This document shows positions 47,987-56,909 of a DNA stretch of 64,000 nt, piece by piece. The stretch spans positions 2,108,001-2,172,000 of the forward strand of contig CAWICN010000001.1 of assembly GCA_963834725.1 (NCBI GenBank). The letters run 5' to 3'. Made by a program: the position numbers and the translations under genes. The DNA comes from PALSA-693 sp963834725 (lineage in GTDB: Bacteria; Actinomycetota; Acidimicrobiia; Acidimicrobiales; Palsa-688). The notes beneath the pieces are model-generated. The model saw nothing but the letters and a program-made list of their open reading frames with translations, had not been told where the DNA came from and did not search any database. How positions within the stretch are numbered: the first letter of the stretch is position 1; the number at the start of each line of letters is the position of its first letter.

Positions 47987-48658
47987 TTATTCGGTGGGGG
48001 TGGGGTCGTCGGAGGCCGCCCCGTCGCTCGGCTCGGCCCCGGGCTCCGCCGCGGCTTCCGCTTCGGGTTCGGATTCCGCAGCTGCTGTCGGTGCGGTTTG
48101 ATCCGCGGTTTGATCCGCGGTTTGATCCGCGGCGCTGTCGGCCTTCTTGTCCCGGAGAGCGGCCAGGCCGTAGGCGAAGTTCCGCGGCAGGGCCTGCAAG
48201 AGTCCCGCCAGCTGCTGCATGGGCGCGGCCAGCAGCCCGGCGAAACGAGCGAGCAGCACATCCCGGGATGGAAGTTCGGCCAGTGCCGCCGTCTCCTGGG
48301 CGGACAGGATCTTGCCCCCGAGCACCCCGCCTTTGAGGACCAGCAGCGGATTGGTACGGGCATAATCCCGGAGCGCCTTGGCCACCGCCGCCGCATCGCC
48401 GTCGACGAAGGCGATGGCCGTCGGGCCGATCAGCAGCGGCTCCAGGGCGTCGAGGCCCGATTCGCGGGCAGCCAGCCGGACCATGGTGTTCTTGTAGATC
48501 TTGTACTCACCGCCGCTCGCGCGGAGGGAACGGCGGAGGGCCGCCAGGTCCTTGACCTTGAGGCTCCGGTACTCGGTCAGGATGGCTCCGTCCGCGTCCT
48601 GGAATCGCCGTCGGACCTCGTCGACGACGGCCACATTCTCCGGTCTCGGGTTGTCCAT
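47987..48658 (-). CDS. rplJ: 50S ribosomal protein L10 with a repetitive acidic tail
   Basis: L10 anchors the L7/L12 stalk. The core begins MDNPRPENVAVVDEVRRRFQ and contains TEYRSLKVKDLAALRRSLRA, YKIYKNTMVRLAARESGLDA and the C-terminal helix LAGLLQALPRNFAYGLAALR that binds L7/L12. Beyond residue ~173 a 50-residue tail follows with three ADQT repeats (12-bp DNA units) and Glu/Ala/Pro-rich sequence. An AGGAGGT ribosome-binding site precedes the ATG. rplK and rplA, usually upstream, are absent from the window. Confidence 0.96.
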   Translation of the reverse strand: MDNPRPENVAVVDEVRRRFQDADGAILTEYRSLKVKDLAALRRSLRASGGEYKIYKNTMVRLAARESGLDALEPLLIGPTAIAFVDGDAAAVAKALRDYARTNPLLVLKGGVLGGKILSAQETAALAELPSRDVLLARFAGLLAAPMQQLAGLLQALPRNFAYGLAALRDKKADSAADQTADQTADQTAPTAAAESEPEAEAAAEPGAEPSDGAASDDPTPTE

Positions 48659-48882
48659 TGGTCACCACCTCCTTCTGTGTCGTCGCTGAACGCGCGAGCG
48701 GGTCCACTCAGGAGGGGTTCCTCTCGCCTCGTCAGGCTGGGCCAACCGGCCCATTTCGGTGCCCGGGGGCACACCGGATGTCTACGGCTTCGTTGGCACA
48801 GCCCGAGGTGTCACCACCGCGGACGCACCTGTTTCGGTTGTCTGTGTCGCTTGTTGGGGCCAGCCAATCCGGCCCTCCTGGC

Positions 48883-48888
48883 AGTGTA
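48883..48888 (-). promoter_or_regulatory. Candidate -10 box of the rplJL promoter
   Basis: TACACT in the context CGGCTACACTGCC on the minus strand lies about 225 bases before rplJ, leaving room for the long L10 leader that usually controls rplJL translation. The same context occurs before rpsL. No clear -35 box is seen. The 301-bp gap between rplJ and the GH26-like gene holds nothing else I can support. Confidence 0.45.
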
Positions 48889-48959
48889 GCCGGCCGTGAT
48901 GCCCGATCGGCCGGCGGGCCGGCCGCAGAACGTCTACTGCGCTCCAGGTCGCGGCGCCT

Positions 48960-50168
48960 CTACTTCGCTATCGACGATGCGATGACCTGCGAGTCGGCGG
49001 AGAGCCTGGCGAACTCCGTCACTGCTTCCTGACTCATGACGTAGGTACCCAGTGGACCGTGCGAATTGAAGTAGACAACCCCTTTGAGATTCGGGTACTC
49101 GGATGGAAGATCAGCGATGCCGGAGATGAACTGGGACTGATAAGTCCCTTCGGCACCCGTTTCGCAGACAATGAGTGGCTTCCCGGAGCTGCCGTACTGG
49201 CTGTACATGGCCCCAACCAGCTTGTTGATGGGTACCGGCTTGGCCCGGGAATAGGCATCCTCAGCGATCCAATCCACATACTGGCTGCCGGGGTAGTAGT
49301 CGGCGGCCGCCCGGCCTCTGGCCGCGGCGGCAGGTGCGTACGCTTCCCCACCGGGGCAAAACACCCAGGCCACGTTGGTGGCACCGTTGGCGCGGAAGAC
49401 ATTGACGATGTGGCGCCAAGCCTGGATGTATCCCCCGGGCCCCTGGCCGCCGATACAGCCGGTCGACCGCCGCCCCTGCTCGCCGCCATTGCTCCCTGTG
49501 AACTCCATCTCCCAGAACCACCGGATCATGACCGGGTGGCCCAACGCCGCCACGCTCCTGGCGTCGGAGATGAGCATGGCATCGTCCAGGCCCGATGCGA
49601 CATTGGCATCGGTGGTGCCACACTGCCACGAGATCAAGGGGATACGGCCAGTCCGGACGTCATTCGTCACCGTCGGCGTGACGAGTGGCGTTGTCCATGA
49701 CGTGTACTGGAGGTCGATCGCCACCTGAAAATGGTTTTGGGCTTCCAGCGACACCTGCTGGTCATAGGTGCCGATTCCGCCGTGAGCGGTGCCGTTCTGG
49801 CCGGCTGCGTTATCAAACAGGCCCAGGTAGAGGCCGCTGCTCGGGGCCGGAACCGGCCCGCCAAACCCGGCAGATGGCGGTCCGCTCCCGCCAGAGGCCG
49901 AACCGCCCCCGGCAGAAGATGGAGGGACCGACGACCCCGAATGGCGCGTCGGCGTACCCCCCGGGCCAGCGCCGCCTCCGGACGTCGATGGCCCGCTCGC
50001 CGGGTGTCCGGACGATGAGCACGCGGCTGTCGTCAGCGCGATCAACATCGAGAGCGCAACTAGCCGGAAGCGCCAACGCCGGCCGGCGCCCTCTACCGGC
50101 CGCGACGCTCGAGACAACCACGTCCGGCCGGTGATCTTGACCTCCTCGGTGCCAGGGGACGCGAACAT
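48960..50168 (-). CDS. GH26-like glycoside hydrolase lipoprotein
   Basis: The ~402-residue product has a basic N-terminus, a hydrophobic stretch ending in a lipobox (LIALTTAAC), a Ser/Gly/Pro-rich linker and a TIM-barrel domain of GH26 type. The acid/base Glu is in MIRWFWEMEFTG and the nucleophile Glu in PLIVCETGAEG; YVDWIAEDAYSR is a conserved strand. GH26 enzymes cleave beta-mannans and related glucans. The start is uncertain: I use the ATG at 50168, and the longer frame upstream overlaps the next gene. It ends the polysaccharide locus, 106 bp after the propeller protein. Confidence 0.78.
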   Translation of the reverse strand: MFASPGTEEVKITGRTWLSRASRPVEGAGRRWRFRLVALSMLIALTTAACSSSGHPASGPSTSGGGAGPGGTPTRHSGSSVPPSSAGGGSASGGSGPPSAGFGGPVPAPSSGLYLGLFDNAAGQNGTAHGGIGTYDQQVSLEAQNHFQVAIDLQYTSWTTPLVTPTVTNDVRTGRIPLISWQCGTTDANVASGLDDAMLISDARSVAALGHPVMIRWFWEMEFTGSNGGEQGRRSTGCIGGQGPGGYIQAWRHIVNVFRANGATNVAWVFCPGGEAYAPAAAARGRAAADYYPGSQYVDWIAEDAYSRAKPVPINKLVGAMYSQYGSSGKPLIVCETGAEGTYQSQFISGIADLPSEYPNLKGVVYFNSHGPLGTYVMSQEAVTEFARLSADSQVIASSIAK

Positions 50169-50274
50169 TATCCCCCAACTGGCGGAATGGGGGCATTCAC
50201 CAGCGGTATTTCCCGGCATCAGGGCGCCACCGGCCGGCGCCCTGGCACCCGTCCGGCCGGATAGCGTTCGACTG

Positions 50275-53200
50275 TCAGTAGGCCGGCGATCCGGGGACGG
50301 TGTACACATCGACCATGCCGCTGGCGCCGGCCACGATGACTTCGCCGTTTACGACGGTCGGCTGTGATCTCAGGGCCGTGCCCTGGGTTGCAATCCAGGC
50401 CCGGGGGTTGTCCGCAGCGGGCTTCGATCCAAGGATGTCGCCGCCGGCACCCAGGGAAGCCACAAAGTTGGTAGTTCCCGCCACGCCCACCACCGGCTGT
50501 CCGACGGTGATGGCATAGACCGCCTTGCCGGTAGCGGGAACGAGGTAGTGGATAACCCCGTTGCCGGCCCCAACGATCAGCTGGCCCTGGACGTCAGCGA
50601 TCGGGGCGGAAATGGGCCCTCCGGCTGCATAGGCCCACTCGCTCGCCCCGGTTTGCTCGTTGAATGCGTAGAGCGTGCCGTTGAGGCTGCCGACGTAGAC
50701 GTTTCCTTGTCCGATCACGACGCCGGCGGTGACCTGACCGGGAACTGACATTTGCCAGGCCGTCGTCCCATCGGCGACGTGAAGTGCGCTCACCCGGCCC
50801 TGATTGTTACTGACGATCACCAGTCCGGCCGTGGGATCGACCGCCGGCGCAGCCGCTTCGCTGCCGAGGTTGTCCGACCAGATGATCGATCCGGTCTGCG
50901 CGTTGATCGCGGTGACAGTCCCGTTGTCAGAGCCAACGTAGGCAGTGGCGCCGACGATGGCAGGCGAACCTTCCAGCTGCCCTCCCACCGTCGTCTGCCA
51001 GGCCAGAGCGCCACTGAACTCGTGCAGGGCCGTGACCGTACCGCCCAGAGACGCCACCAGGACCAGGCTCGTCTGGGTGACTGCCGGCGTGGTGTCTACC
51101 TCCGGGTTCCCCGGAATGGTGTAGGTCCAGGAGGGCCTTCCGGTCGCCATGTTGAGGGCAAACACCTGTCCGGCCTGGTCGGCGAAGAAGCCAAGCCCGG
51201 CGCTGACAGCCACCGAACCGATGACCGCAGACCCGGCGTTGAAGGACCAGGCCTGAGCCAGGAAGGTCGGCGGGCTGATGGACAGGTGATGACCGAGGAC
51301 TGTGTCATTGGGATCCGCGGCCTGGTGGAGCCAGTTGAAGCCAATCTGGCTCCAACTGTTTGTCACGTAGATGGGGGCCACGCCCAGGTCGCCGGAGGTC
51401 GTCCCGGTTGCGTCGAGGGCGGCTGGGCCGAAGGGCGCGCCGACGGGCACCACCACGTTGGTCGGCGCCAGGGTGCCGGAGGAGGACGCATCCAGCGTCT
51501 TCAGGCTCACGCCGTGGAGACTGACCGTGACCGCTTCGTTGGCGGCGAAGCCGGAGCCACGAACCTGGACCGGGCCGCCCGGACCGACCCAGGGGACCGG
51601 GGCCACGAACCGAGTCGCCGTACTGCTGGGTGACACGGTGAAGGACGATCGGGCCGCGGTAGGAGCGGACAACCCGATGGAAGGATCGGCCACGCCATCG
51701 GTCACGGCGCTGGCGAACACCTCGAAGGTACCGCCGGCCGGGGGGACCGGGAAGGTGGCGGTCCATGAGGTGGAGGTGGATCCTGGTGTGTTGAGCTGCG
51801 CCTGATTGGGGTACGCGCTGGCGACCCATGAGCCCGAGACCCCATCCCACCAGGTTCCGCCCGCGCCGTCCCGCTGGATGCTCACGGTCACCGCGCCGAT
51901 CGGACCGGCTGCGGTGGCGCGGCCTGAGACGGTGACCGGGCCGTTAGGGTTGGCGATGGTCGCCTGGTTGGCGGGAGCAGAGACGGCGGTGGTGGGCGCC
52001 GCGCCAGTGCCGGCCCCGGGGGCAAGATCGTAGACGAAGCCATTGCCCGAGATGTCCACGATGTTGCCATCCGTCTCGGCGGGTGATCCCACGCTGAATG
52101 CGCCGGTCTGGTAGGTGTACAGCTGCGAGCCCTTTGCGAGAGACAGCACGATCATCGAACCGGTGAGGTCGGACGCCACGACCACCTGCTTGCCGTTCGG
52201 CCCGATGATGGCGGGAGCGCCGTCGACCTCCGCGAAAGGTCCGTTTGAGTGGTACCACAGCTTCGTCCCGTTTACGGCGTCGAGGTCCCACACGCCACCG
52301 GTATCGCCGAAGACCAGGTTCGTCCCGGACAGAGCGGCGGTGGCGAGCGAGCCCGTTGGGCTGAGGCCCGTCTGAGCGCCGAAGTTGTATTCCCAGATCT
52401 CCGCGCCGGTAGTGAGGTCGAGCGCATACATGATCCCGTGCTTGTTGGCGACGTAAACGACCCCGTCGGCGAAGCCGTTGTTGCCAGGGGGCGACACGGT
52501 GACACCGGCTCCCACGTCAAAGCTGTACGGGGACGGGTTGGACGTCTGGAACCGCCACACGAATGCGCCAGTAATGGCATCAATCGCGTAGACGGCGGAG
52601 TCCGGATCGGAGGTCCCGAAGAATACCAGCCCGTGTCCGGTCTTGCTTACTCCATAACTGAGGAAGTCCCATACCCCTCCAGCCCCGGGCTTGGGTTCGG
52701 GAGTTGAGGAAAAATCAGACGAGCAGTTGGCCTCGTTGATCGCAGTAACCGGCCCATTGTAATTCCCGGTATCGTTTTCGCCGAAATACACCGTGGCCTG
52801 GCCCCCGGGTGGCGTCGCCATAACGGGCGAAGCGTCGACTGTCTCTCCGGTCGCGTTCTGGATCGGAGCCGAGCAAACCGTCGCCCCTGTCGCCGCGTTC
52901 AGCTTGTATGCTCGCCCGCCTGTGGTCGGGGCCGTCCAGAGGTAGGCGCCGTCGACCAGAGACGTAGAACGGACGGGGCCGCCCAGGTTGTCCGACCAAA
53001 CCGGCACACCCGTAGCCTGGTCGTACGCGGTCATGTACCCGGCGTCGTTGCCCACGAAGACCAGGCTCTCCCGCAAGGCGGCGTTCCAGGCCACCACTGG
53101 AGAAGACAGAATCTCGGATCCGGTGTAGGTCATCCAGCGAACGCCAAGAGATGATGCATTTGCCGCGTTAATCGACGGGTCGAGAGAGACACCCGTCAAC

Positions 53201-53364
53201 GTCGGGTTCTGATGGGCCTCCGGCCACTGGTAACTTGGTGGCGATGCACGGGTGGATACCGTGCTCGACGTCGCGTCGGCCCTGACGGCGATGACCCCTG
53301 CTCCGATCAGCAACAGGACGACCGCAGTGGCCAGCGCGAGTGGGTAATCCCATCGACGAGCCAT
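50275..53364 (-). CDS. Secreted or membrane-anchored PQQ-like beta-propeller protein
   Basis: The 1029-residue product has one N-terminal membrane segment (LALATAVVLLLIGAGVIAV). A first propeller follows (residues ~60-450) built of blades such as VYAIDAITGAFVWRFQTS and MYALDLTTGAEIWEYNFG, then Ig-like sequence in the middle and a second propeller from ~690 to the end (VFALNMATGRPSWTYTIPG, LYAFNEQTGASEWAYAAGG). These YALD..TG...W repeats are PQQ-type blades, but no cofactor ligands are evident, so a binding or scaffold role is more likely than dehydrogenase activity. The ATG at 53364 has GGGAGG upstream. It follows the GT2 gene by 129 bp. Confidence 0.8.
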   Translation of the reverse strand: MARRWDYPLALATAVVLLLIGAGVIAVRADATSSTVSTRASPPSYQWPEAHQNPTLTGVSLDPSINAANASSLGVRWMTYTGSEILSSPVVAWNAALRESLVFVGNDAGYMTAYDQATGVPVWSDNLGGPVRSTSLVDGAYLWTAPTTGGRAYKLNAATGATVCSAPIQNATGETVDASPVMATPPGGQATVYFGENDTGNYNGPVTAINEANCSSDFSSTPEPKPGAGGVWDFLSYGVSKTGHGLVFFGTSDPDSAVYAIDAITGAFVWRFQTSNPSPYSFDVGAGVTVSPPGNNGFADGVVYVANKHGIMYALDLTTGAEIWEYNFGAQTGLSPTGSLATAALSGTNLVFGDTGGVWDLDAVNGTKLWYHSNGPFAEVDGAPAIIGPNGKQVVVASDLTGSMIVLSLAKGSQLYTYQTGAFSVGSPAETDGNIVDISGNGFVYDLAPGAGTGAAPTTAVSAPANQATIANPNGPVTVSGRATAAGPIGAVTVSIQRDGAGGTWWDGVSGSWVASAYPNQAQLNTPGSTSTSWTATFPVPPAGGTFEVFASAVTDGVADPSIGLSAPTAARSSFTVSPSSTATRFVAPVPWVGPGGPVQVRGSGFAANEAVTVSLHGVSLKTLDASSSGTLAPTNVVVPVGAPFGPAALDATGTTSGDLGVAPIYVTNSWSQIGFNWLHQAADPNDTVLGHHLSISPPTFLAQAWSFNAGSAVIGSVAVSAGLGFFADQAGQVFALNMATGRPSWTYTIPGNPEVDTTPAVTQTSLVLVASLGGTVTALHEFSGALAWQTTVGGQLEGSPAIVGATAYVGSDNGTVTAINAQTGSIIWSDNLGSEAAAPAVDPTAGLVIVSNNQGRVSALHVADGTTAWQMSVPGQVTAGVVIGQGNVYVGSLNGTLYAFNEQTGASEWAYAAGGPISAPIADVQGQLIVGAGNGVIHYLVPATGKAVYAITVGQPVVGVAGTTNFVASLGAGGDILGSKPAADNPRAWIATQGTALRSQPTVVNGEVIVAGASGMVDVYTVPGSPAY

Positions 53365-53493
53365 CGGTATGCCTCCCTTCCAGTGCCAAACCCTTTGCAG
53401 AGTTGACAGAGCCCCTCGCAGGCACCTTAACCGCGGGCCGCACGCGTGCTACCGAACATTAGTCTTTGCGAAGTTAGAACGCAACAGGAGTGA

Positions 53494-55461
53494 TCAGTAG
53501 GCTTCGGATGCCTCGACCACCCGGGCGCGGGGCCGCGCCGGGCCCAGAGCCGCCGCGATGCGGCCGGTGATGACGGGTCGGGCGTTGAAGCTGAGGAAGC
53601 ACTCGAGGCAGTAGTAGTGACGCAAAACGACGAAGAGATACTGGAATGGGAGCCACCTCAGCTCCCGCCACTTCCTGTAGTAGACCGTGCATACGGTGAT
53701 CTCGAGCAGCGCGGGAACCGCCCGGAAGGCAAGGACGAACAGCAGGCGGAGCAGATTGAGATGCGGGGTGGGGCTGAGAAGGGCCGCCGCAAGGACGTAG
53801 GTGAACACCGACAGGTGCAACGGGGCGAGGAACCTTCTGATCGCCTGGCGGGTGCCGAAGAACCAAAACCGGGGCCCGGACAGGCCGGTCGCGATAGGAA
53901 CGAATCTGGCGAACGCCATGGTTCCACCCCGGTTCCAACGGGTGCGCTGCGTTCTCAACTGCCGCTGGGTGTTGGGAACATCCTCGTAGGACCGGACGCG
54001 GGTATCGATGACCGCCCGGTATCCAGTCCGGGCCACCGCGTAGGTGAAGTCGACATCCTCGCCGTAGATCCCTTCGGTAAACCCACCGACCTCCAGCGCC
54101 GCTTCCCGCCGGAATGCGGTGAAGGTTCCGGGGATGCAAAACACGCCGTCGACGAGGTCTGTCGTGGGGCGCACGAATCCGAAGCTGACGATCAGCTCGA
54201 ACAAGCGCAACCGGTCGATCCAGGTCGTATACGGTTCCTTCGGAAGGGTGAAGGCCCCGACCAGGCCAACCTCGGGATCAGCCTGAAAGTGTGGGACGCT
54301 GTAGAGAAAGCATTCCGGGTGCACGCGACAATCGGCGTCGACCCGGACGACGACGTCGGCCGTGCAGCGGGCGAGGGCCCCGTTCAGGGCCGCGGACTTC
54401 CCCTGATGGGAGCCAATGACAATCTGGCCAGTCGCGTGCTGAAACGACGACATCGCTGCTTCGGCCAGGGAGATGGTGTCGTCGAGGGATCCATCATCGC
54501 AGAGGATGACGTTGACCGGGCCCTGATAGCGCCCGGCGGCCGCATCGAGCGACCGCAGCAGGGGCGCGATATCGAGCTCCTCGTTGTAGGCCGGGATGAT
54601 CACATCCACCGGTGGGCGCTCGTCGGTGGGATTGACGCGGCGGGGGTGGATGAGCTTTCCGAGTCCCAGGAAGACATTGATGAACAGCATGAGATACGGC
54701 GCCGAGGCGAACAGAACGGCGGTCGCGATCAGCGGGTTCCGGCCGAGCTTCGAAACGAGAACAATGGCGCCGGCCGAAGTAGCGATGATCGCGGCGGCGA
54801 CACACACCACCAGTATGTAGTCGTCGTGCCAATCGTGGCCGCGCCGCAGCGGTAGTTGGGTCTTACGCGGCAGTTGGAACGATGTGAACGTCAACCGGAA
54901 GACAACCAACCCGGCGACGGTGTACTGCAGCAGGAGGCTGACGACAGGTGTTGGCCCGATCGGAAGGCCGGTTGCGAGGACGAAGACCCCGAGGAACGCG
55001 TCGACAAGGGCCGAGATCAGCAGGAACAGTCCCACGTTGAAGAGGATCATCAGCCTGCGCCCGAAGCTCGAGTGGAACGTAACAGCGAACGCGACCCCGA
55101 AGGCGATAATGCTGATCTGGAAGACCGGTAACAGGGCGCGCGCGTAGCCTTCAACCAATCCCGGGTCGGGCACGACCGAGAGCATGAGGTCCGTGACCAG
55201 GTTGTGGTAGGCGTTCACCAGGTTGGGCGATTTCAAACCGACCAGGAGGCATGACACCGCGAAGCTGATCAGCAGATAGGCGCCGCACCGGGCATAGCTC
55301 GGCCGGAGGGGCGGGTCCATCAAGACAATGTTTCCCGACCCGCGGTCCGAGTCGTCGTAGCTCCGACTCACCGGCTTGAGCGCGATGAAGCCGAGCACGA
55401 CGGCATCGATGAACAGGACCGCCAGGCCCCGCGAATCGATGGTGATGGCGGTAACGAGCAA
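53494..55461 (-). CDS. Processive GT2 polysaccharide synthase (membrane glycosyltransferase)
   Basis: The 655-residue protein has about seven N-terminal helices, a cytoplasmic GT-A domain and C-terminal helices. Synthase motifs are all present: DDGS (D322-D323), DAD (D375-D377), GED (E468-D469) and QRTRW (505-509), as in cellulose, hyaluronan and Alg8-type synthases. There is no PilZ domain. The start is a TTG at 55461 with GAGG upstream, eight bases after the HlyD-like gene. It should polymerise and extrude a beta-linked polysaccharide; the sugar is unknown. Confidence 0.88.
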   Translation of the reverse strand: MLVTAITIDSRGLAVLFIDAVVLGFIALKPVSRSYDDSDRGSGNIVLMDPPLRPSYARCGAYLLISFAVSCLLVGLKSPNLVNAYHNLVTDLMLSVVPDPGLVEGYARALLPVFQISIIAFGVAFAVTFHSSFGRRLMILFNVGLFLLISALVDAFLGVFVLATGLPIGPTPVVSLLLQYTVAGLVVFRLTFTSFQLPRKTQLPLRRGHDWHDDYILVVCVAAAIIATSAGAIVLVSKLGRNPLIATAVLFASAPYLMLFINVFLGLGKLIHPRRVNPTDERPPVDVIIPAYNEELDIAPLLRSLDAAAGRYQGPVNVILCDDGSLDDTISLAEAAMSSFQHATGQIVIGSHQGKSAALNGALARCTADVVVRVDADCRVHPECFLYSVPHFQADPEVGLVGAFTLPKEPYTTWIDRLRLFELIVSFGFVRPTTDLVDGVFCIPGTFTAFRREAALEVGGFTEGIYGEDVDFTYAVARTGYRAVIDTRVRSYEDVPNTQRQLRTQRTRWNRGGTMAFARFVPIATGLSGPRFWFFGTRQAIRRFLAPLHLSVFTYVLAAALLSPTPHLNLLRLLFVLAFRAVPALLEITVCTVYYRKWRELRWLPFQYLFVVLRHYYCLECFLSFNARPVITGRIAAALGPARPRARVVEASEAY

Positions 55462-55469
55462 CGGGTTCC

Positions 55470-56909
55470 TCAGCTGCGAACGGTTGCGCTCATGCCCGGG
55501 AGCAACCCGGGTACGGGATGGTCGAGCGTCAGGACGACGTCATAGCTGACTGACCCGGTGCTGCTGCGGGTGGCATTGAGGACAACCTCGGTGACGCGGG
55601 CGGGGGTCGTCGTGTTGAGCGCCGGGATCGACACGGACGCGGCATGCCCGATCGGGAATCCCGAAACATGTGATTCCGGAACCTGCGCCATGACCTGTTG
55701 ATTGCCGCCGATCACCTCCACGAGGGGCTCGACGCTCCCGCTGGTGGATCCGTTATTCGAAGGCGTGGTCTGCTCCGGAAACAGCTGGATGCCCGAGCGC
55801 TGGTTGCTCTGCACGGCCTGAGGAGCGGCATACTGATGGACGCCGTCGGGCCCCAGGTACTCACCCACCGCTCCATACACCTCGGCAACGGTCCCGCTTC
55901 CCGGAGAGATCAGGGTCAGCTCCTGCAAGGACAGCTCGGCCTGCGCCAATTGCCCCTGCGCGGAAGCGAGATTGGCCTGGGCCTGGGCGACAGCGGTGGG
56001 GTCGGTGGGGGAACCCTGCAGAGTCACCTGATACTGGGCGGTGTTCAGGGCGGCCTGGGCCGAGTTCACAGTGGCTTGAGCCTGATTGATCGCCTGCTGG
56101 GCCTGGGCCTGGGCGATCGGTACCTGGGCCTGGGCCCCGGCCAGAGTGGCCTGGTCTTTGTTGGCATTGAAGTTGAGGGACTGGCATTGGGTGAGGGCGG
56201 CCTCCGCCGTTTGCAGCTGAGCACCCGTGAGGTTTGTGGCCGGCGGCACCAGGCCGTTCGGGCACGACTGCTGATACCGGACCTGATCTGCGTTGACCAG
56301 TTGCTGGGCCGCCGTGACGGCCGCCTCCGCGCCGGCGACGTTCGCCTTGCCGGCGGACTCCGCGGCGCTCAGGTCGGCCTGGGCGTTGGAGAGGGCGGTT
56401 TGCGCTTGCTGCACCTGGAGGGTGTCCTCCTGGCGCTGGGCCGGCGTCACGTCAGGCGCCTGGGCCTGGGTGACCGCGTGCTGATCAGCGATGACCACCG
56501 CCTGATCCGCCGCCACCTGACTTTGCATGGTGGACGCATCCTGACGAGCAATGACCTGGCCGGCCTTGACCCGCTGCCCGACCTTTACCAGCAGGGCGGT
56601 TACTTCGCCGGGACTGGCGAAGTTGAGGTCGTACACCTTTGATGTTGTGACCGTCGCGGCGTAGGCCTCCTGGCCGGCGGTGACGGTGCTGACGGTGTAA
56701 ATGGCAGCAATGGCCGCACCCACGGCCAGCACCAGGGCAAAGGCGATCTGTCGGCGGGTGATGTGCAGCCGGCTCGGATCACGCTCTCTGAGGGGTCCGG
56801 GACTGGCGATGCCGTTGCCGTTGCCGTTGGCCAGGGACGCGTTCATGCCCCTGACTCTTTCTCTGGAATCGGGTTTCTCTGTCTGTGTCATATCAGTGAT
56901 TTGGGTCAC
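55470..56909 (-). CDS. HlyD-like membrane fusion protein
   Basis: The ~479-residue product has one helix (IAFALVLAVGAAIAAIYTVS), a biotinyl-lipoyl-like half-motif (FASPGEVTALLVKVGQRVKA) and a long Gln/Ala-rich coiled-coil hairpin (residues ~130-310). The second lipoyl half (LISPGSGTVAEVYGAVGEYL) and a beta-barrel end (VPGLLPGMSATV) follow. Next to a GT2 synthase it recalls the Alg8-Alg44 pairing, where the fusion protein helps polymer export. I prefer the GTG at 56909, which overlaps the previous stop (GTGA); an ATG at 56891 is the alternative. Confidence 0.85.
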   Translation of the reverse strand: MTQITDMTQTEKPDSRERVRGMNASLANGNGNGIASPGPLRERDPSRLHITRRQIAFALVLAVGAAIAAIYTVSTVTAGQEAYAATVTTSKVYDLNFASPGEVTALLVKVGQRVKAGQVIARQDASTMQSQVAADQAVVIADQHAVTQAQAPDVTPAQRQEDTLQVQQAQTALSNAQADLSAAESAGKANVAGAEAAVTAAQQLVNADQVRYQQSCPNGLVPPATNLTGAQLQTAEAALTQCQSLNFNANKDQATLAGAQAQVPIAQAQAQQAINQAQATVNSAQAALNTAQYQVTLQGSPTDPTAVAQAQANLASAQGQLAQAELSLQELTLISPGSGTVAEVYGAVGEYLGPDGVHQYAAPQAVQSNQRSGIQLFPEQTTPSNNGSTSGSVEPLVEVIGGNQQVMAQVPESHVSGFPIGHAASVSIPALNTTTPARVTEVVLNATRSSTGSVSYDVVLTLDHPVPGLLPGMSATVRS

